Shown here one piece after another: positions 34,855 to 37,631 of a stretch of 37,631 nucleotides of DNA; within the stretch, counting starts at the first letter, position 1, and each line of letters opens with the position of its first letter. Both the position numbers and the translations under genes were made by a program. The DNA comes from Anaerococcus obesiensis ph10. Its GTDB lineage: Bacteria; Bacillota; Clostridia; Tissierellales; Peptoniphilaceae. The notes below the pieces were generated by a model. It did not search any database and was not told where the DNA came from. It saw only the letters and a program-made list of their open reading frames with translations. Where the stretch lies: NCBI RefSeq assembly GCF_000311745.1, contig NZ_HE978531.1, forward strand, positions 602,277 to 639,907, in the 5' to 3' direction.

Positions 34855-37185
34855 TTATTCTCCTCTATTCCAAAATCTTTCAACCAAGATTTTTAATTCT
34901 TTTTTATTTTTTACTTCTCTTATATTTGACCAATGTCTAGGATAAAGCCTTCTGTACTTATCCCACAAAAATCTATCATCAACCAAATAAATTATTCCCC
35001 TATCCTTTTCTCCTCTGATTAGCCTTCCAGCTGCTTGGAAAATTTTATTTAAGCCCGGATAGGTGTAGGAATAATCAAAACCATTGTGAGAAATTTCGTC
35101 AAAATGATTTTTTATTAAATTTCTCTCATCGCTTACTCCTGGCATTCCAACCGAAATTACCATTGAACCAATTAGCCTATCGCCTTTCAAATCAACTCCC
35201 TCAGAAAATATTCCACCCAAAACCAAAAATGCAGTTTTTTCACTTTCGTAAGTGAAATTTTGCAAAAATTTGTGCCTTTCTACTGGGGACATGGACCTTT
35301 CTTGAACTAAAATTTCGTCATTAAAATTTTCCTTGTAATATTCATAGACATCCGTTAGATATGAAAATGAAGGGAAAAATATAAAATAATTTCCTTTTTT
35401 TGCACTTATAAATTCGTGGATAAGGTCAGCTATATCCATTAAATTATTATTTCTATCTTTATACCTAGTAGAAATTGGACTTGCAAAAATGGCAAAATTT
35501 TTCTTATCAAAGGGAAAATCCAAATGAACTTTCAAACTATCATCTACTCCAAGCATTTTTCTGTAAAAATCCATTGGAGAAAGAGTTGCAGAAAAAAATA
35601 TGCTTGCCCTTGCAAGTTTATACTTTTCTTTCAAAACTTTTGAAGGATCAATGCACTTAATTTCATAAATTTTTTCCATAGAATTTTCATCATAGGTCAA
35701 TGTTTGATAAAAACCCTCCCTAAAATTATCAGAAATTTTTAGATGATGGTTTATTTCAAAAAACATATCTTCTATTTTATCATAATCTTCTCTTTTTTTA
35801 TCCTTGATCAAAACTTTTTCCAATTTTTTTGATAAAGCTATGAGTTTTTTGTCAAAATCATCATTATTATCAGTCGAATAATAAAACAATTTTTTCCCAT
35901 AATTTTTATACATTTTTTCAAACTCATCCAAAATAGAATCAATTGATTTTATTATTTTTACATCTTTTTTTCTATCCATAGATTTTCTTAATTCCTTAAA
36001 ATCAGAATCAACAAAATCATGAGAGAACATCTTTCTTGACCTTTCCAAAAGATTGTGAGCCTCGTCAATTAAAAACAAATATTCATCAAGGCTATCATCA
36101 AAAAATCTTCTCAAATAAACATTTGGATCAAAAATATAATTATAATCGCAAATTATTATGTCGCAGTACAAAGAAATATCAAGCTCGAATTCAAGGGGAC
36201 AAAGCCTGTGTTTTTCTGAATAAGAAGTGATAACATCGTAGTCCATTATGTCTTCATTTTCCAAAATATCTTTTAATCCATCATTTACCCTATCAAAATG
36301 CCCCCTTGCAAAGGGACAGTCTTCAGGATTGCAAGAAATTTCATCATTTAAACAAATCTTCTCCTTGCTTGTAATTGAAACTGCCTTGATTGATAGATTT
36401 TTTTCTTTTAATAAATATAAAGATTTTAAGGCTTCTTTTGCCGTAGTATTTTTTGAAGTAAGGTAGAAAATTTTATCATTCAAACCTTCTCCTAAAGATT
36501 TTACAGCAGGAAAAATTGTAGAAATAGTCTTTCCAGTTCCAGTTGGAGCATCTACAAACAAATTTTTCTTATCAAGAATCGCCCTATAAACAGCAACCGC
36601 CATCTTCCTTTGCCCTTTTCTGTAACCATCATAGGGAAAAGTCAAATTGTTTGCACTAATATTTCTTTTTTCAAGATTTTGGGATAAAATTTTTGAAAAA
36701 TTAATGTATTCTTTTAATAAATTTATGTAAAATTCATAAAGCTCGTCAAGACTTTTTTCTTTTTCAAAAGTTTTTGTCTTGTAATCATCTAATGATACAT
36801 AAGTTAGTCTTATAGTAATATTTTTCAAATCATTTTTTACACCATAAAAATACCCATAGCAAAAAGCTTGAGCCCAGTGTAGTTTATTTGAATCATCCAA
36901 TTTGTCTAGATTTCTTGTGGTAGATTTTATTTCATCAATAATTATTTTGCCATTCTTTTTCAAAAGACCATCAGCCCTACCCTCAACGTGAAATTCCATA
37001 TCGTCAATTTTAGTAATGTTTTTAAGATAGAATTCAGCTTGGTAATTTTTATCATAAGATTTTTGAATTTTTTGATGGGCTTTGATTCCTTCGACCATCC
37101 TATTATTGTCCCTAAAAGAATTATCAATATCCCCACTTCTCATAACAAATTCTATAAGTTTTCTAACAGAAGTTTTTATATACAT
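34855..37185 (-). CDS. Fe-S helicase of the XPD/DinG type fused to an N-terminal PD-(D/E)XK nuclease-like domain
   Basis: This 776-residue host protein has an N-terminal RecB/Cas4-like nuclease domain: GRADG with Asp72, DEIKS with Glu85 and Lys87, and the QxxxY motif at Gln106-Tyr110. The helicase follows: Walker A APTGTGKT (213-220), four cysteines 278, 285, 290 and 329 that would hold a 4Fe-4S cluster, DEAH (374-377), and motif VI as AAGRLIRGEKDRG near 730. It probably works in DNA repair. It ends at the base before rlmD, so the two are cotranscribed. ATG after AAGGTG. Confidence 0.88.
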   Translation of the reverse strand: MYIKTSVRKLIEFVMRSGDIDNSFRDNNRMVEGIKAHQKIQKSYDKNYQAEFYLKNITKIDDMEFHVEGRADGLLKKNGKIIIDEIKSTTRNLDKLDDSNKLHWAQAFCYGYFYGVKNDLKNITIRLTYVSLDDYKTKTFEKEKSLDELYEFYINLLKEYINFSKILSQNLEKRNISANNLTFPYDGYRKGQRKMAVAVYRAILDKKNLFVDAPTGTGKTISTIFPAVKSLGEGLNDKIFYLTSKNTTAKEALKSLYLLKEKNLSIKAVSITSKEKICLNDEISCNPEDCPFARGHFDRVNDGLKDILENEDIMDYDVITSYSEKHRLCPLEFELDISLYCDIIICDYNYIFDPNVYLRRFFDDSLDEYLFLIDEAHNLLERSRKMFSHDFVDSDFKELRKSMDRKKDVKIIKSIDSILDEFEKMYKNYGKKLFYYSTDNNDDFDKKLIALSKKLEKVLIKDKKREDYDKIEDMFFEINHHLKISDNFREGFYQTLTYDENSMEKIYEIKCIDPSKVLKEKYKLARASIFFSATLSPMDFYRKMLGVDDSLKVHLDFPFDKKNFAIFASPISTRYKDRNNNLMDIADLIHEFISAKKGNYFIFFPSFSYLTDVYEYYKENFNDEILVQERSMSPVERHKFLQNFTYESEKTAFLVLGGIFSEGVDLKGDRLIGSMVISVGMPGVSDERNLIKNHFDEISHNGFDYSYTYPGLNKIFQAAGRLIRGEKDRGIIYLVDDRFLWDKYRRLYPRHWSNIREVKNKKELKILVERFWNRGE

Positions 37186-37201
37186 TAAATCACCTTAGTT
37201 T

Positions 37202-37207
37202 ATTATA
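37202..37207 (-). promoter_or_regulatory. -10 box of the helicase-rlmD promoter
   Basis: TATAAT on the - strand lies about 17 bp before the helicase start codon, with a partial -35 (TTCAAA) 18 bp upstream. It is the only strong -10 in the 149-bp gap and would also drive rlmD and possibly the first ICE genes. Confidence 0.55.
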
Positions 37208-37269
37208 TCATTTTTCATTAAATATTTTGAATTTTGAAACTATCAGTAAAATAAAATTTATTAAGATTC

Positions 37270-37312
37270 ACAAAAAAATATCCCTCTCAGGATATTTTCT
37301 TGAGAGAGACAT
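37270..37312 (-). terminator. Terminator of the surface-protein gene
   Basis: On the - strand TCTCTCA and TGAGAGG form a stem about 25 bp after the surface-protein stop, and TATTTTTTT follows. It closes the surface-protein transcript before the helicase promoter. Confidence 0.75.
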
Positions 37313-37334
37313 TTTGCTTTTTATTTATAATAAA

Positions 37335-37631
37335 TTATTTTCTTTTTGATTTGAAAAGTGCTACTGCTGATGCTGCAAGTGTTGCTACAACGCCTGTAAG
37401 TCCTGCTACACCTGTTTGAACGTTGTTGTTAGCTTTGTTATTTACAACTTTTGATGGTTGTGTTTTTTTCTTATCTTCTGTTTTTTTCTTGTCTTCTGGT
37501 TTCTTTCCTTCTTCTGGTTTCTTTCCTTCTTCTGGTTTTTTGCCTTCTTCTGGTTTCTTACCTTCTTCTGGCTTTTCAGGTTTTTCCTCTTTTCCTGCAT
37601 ATCTAACATTAATTGTATATCCACCATCTTC
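37335..37631 (-). CDS. C-terminal part of a wall-anchored surface protein (start beyond window)
   Basis: Only the last 98 residues are in the window. They hold a short end of a domain (EDGGYTINVRYAGKEE), five KPEE-type repeats (period six, PEEGKK), a basic linker, then a C-terminal sorting-like signal: NNVQTG, a hydrophobic stretch (VAGLTGVVATLAASAVALF) and the positive tail KSKRK. The motif is NVQTG, not LPxTG. The repeats form a wall-spanning stalk as in many Gram-positive surface proteins. The binding function cannot be told, because the N-terminus is missing. Confidence 0.82.
   Translation of the reverse strand, partial: EDGGYTINVRYAGKEEKPEKPEEGKKPEEGKKPEEGKKPEEGKKPEDKKKTEDKKKTQPSKVVNNKANNNVQTGVAGLTGVVATLAASAVALFKSKRK

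Noticed and set aside
37442-37627. 61-codon frame full of Lys/Glu/Asn repeats at the window end
   Set aside because: It is the surface-protein PEEGKK repeat read in another phase; the true frame ends in a sorting signal.

Overview
The window is about 33.5 kb of an integrative and conjugative element (ICE), open at its left edge, joined on the right to about 4 kb of host chromosome. The DNA is A+T-rich, with Gram-positive Shine-Dalgarno sites and surface proteins. The host is therefore a low-GC Firmicute. The host genes (an Fe-S helicase fused to a nuclease, and a surface protein with an NVQTG-type tail) fit an anaerobic coccus of the Peptoniphilaceae type (Anaerococcus, Peptoniphilus, Finegoldia), but this is a guess from general look, not an identification. 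The ICE belongs to the Tn1549 / Clostridioides CTn family, judged by gene content and order.

Layout. 1-1799 (+): a terminator, a candidate oriT, mobC and a MobP-type relaxase. 1841-7548 (-): an A+T-richer cargo block with an XRE regulator, an OmpR-type response regulator, a sensor kinase, and a five-gene lantibiotic-protection-like operon of three permeases, a lipoprotein and an E-loop ATPase. 7659-33515 (-): the conserved ICE backbone, transcribed right to left. From the right it holds two small leading-end genes, repA (with iteron-like repeats inside it), a DnaC-like loader, PcfB, the VirD4 coupling protein, a small SSB, the Maff2 membrane peptide, a TrbL-like channel protein, a small membrane protein, PrgI, VirB4, a CHAP-like wall hydrolase, DUF4315, the CD1107-type surface protein, topoisomerase III, a KilA-N gene, a 2918-residue methylase-helicase and a second, larger SSB. 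33482-33560: the junction with the 3' end of host rlmD. 33508-37631 (-): rlmD, the nuclease-XPD helicase, and the C-terminus of a surface protein cut by the window edge. No integrase or excisionase is in the window; they must lie left of position 1.

How it works together. The relaxase and MobC would nick the oriT. VirD4 and PcfB deliver the DNA to the VirB4/PrgI/TrbL/Maff2 channel, while the wall hydrolase and CD1107 protein act at the cell surface. RepA, the helicase loader, TopB, the SSBs and the large helicase process or replicate the circular form. The cargo probably protects against, or senses, antimicrobial peptides.

Main points for a second look: a well-formed 136-codon gene with its own strong ribosome site nested out of frame inside the disordered linker of the giant helicase; four dyad repeats at about 22-bp spacing inside repA; a DxDxDG peptide module present in both the helicase and the wall hydrolase, and a tail motif shared by the helicase and SSB; hairpins placed just upstream of several backbone genes, one preceded by an 11-codon leader ORF; and a reading-frame break in rlmD at the ICE junction that removes its conserved HVE glutamate. 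No stretch longer than 300 bases lacks a gene. The longest gaps are 28902-29067 (leader ORF and hairpins) and 37186-37334 (promoter and terminator). I saw no tRNA, rRNA, CRISPR or IS element.
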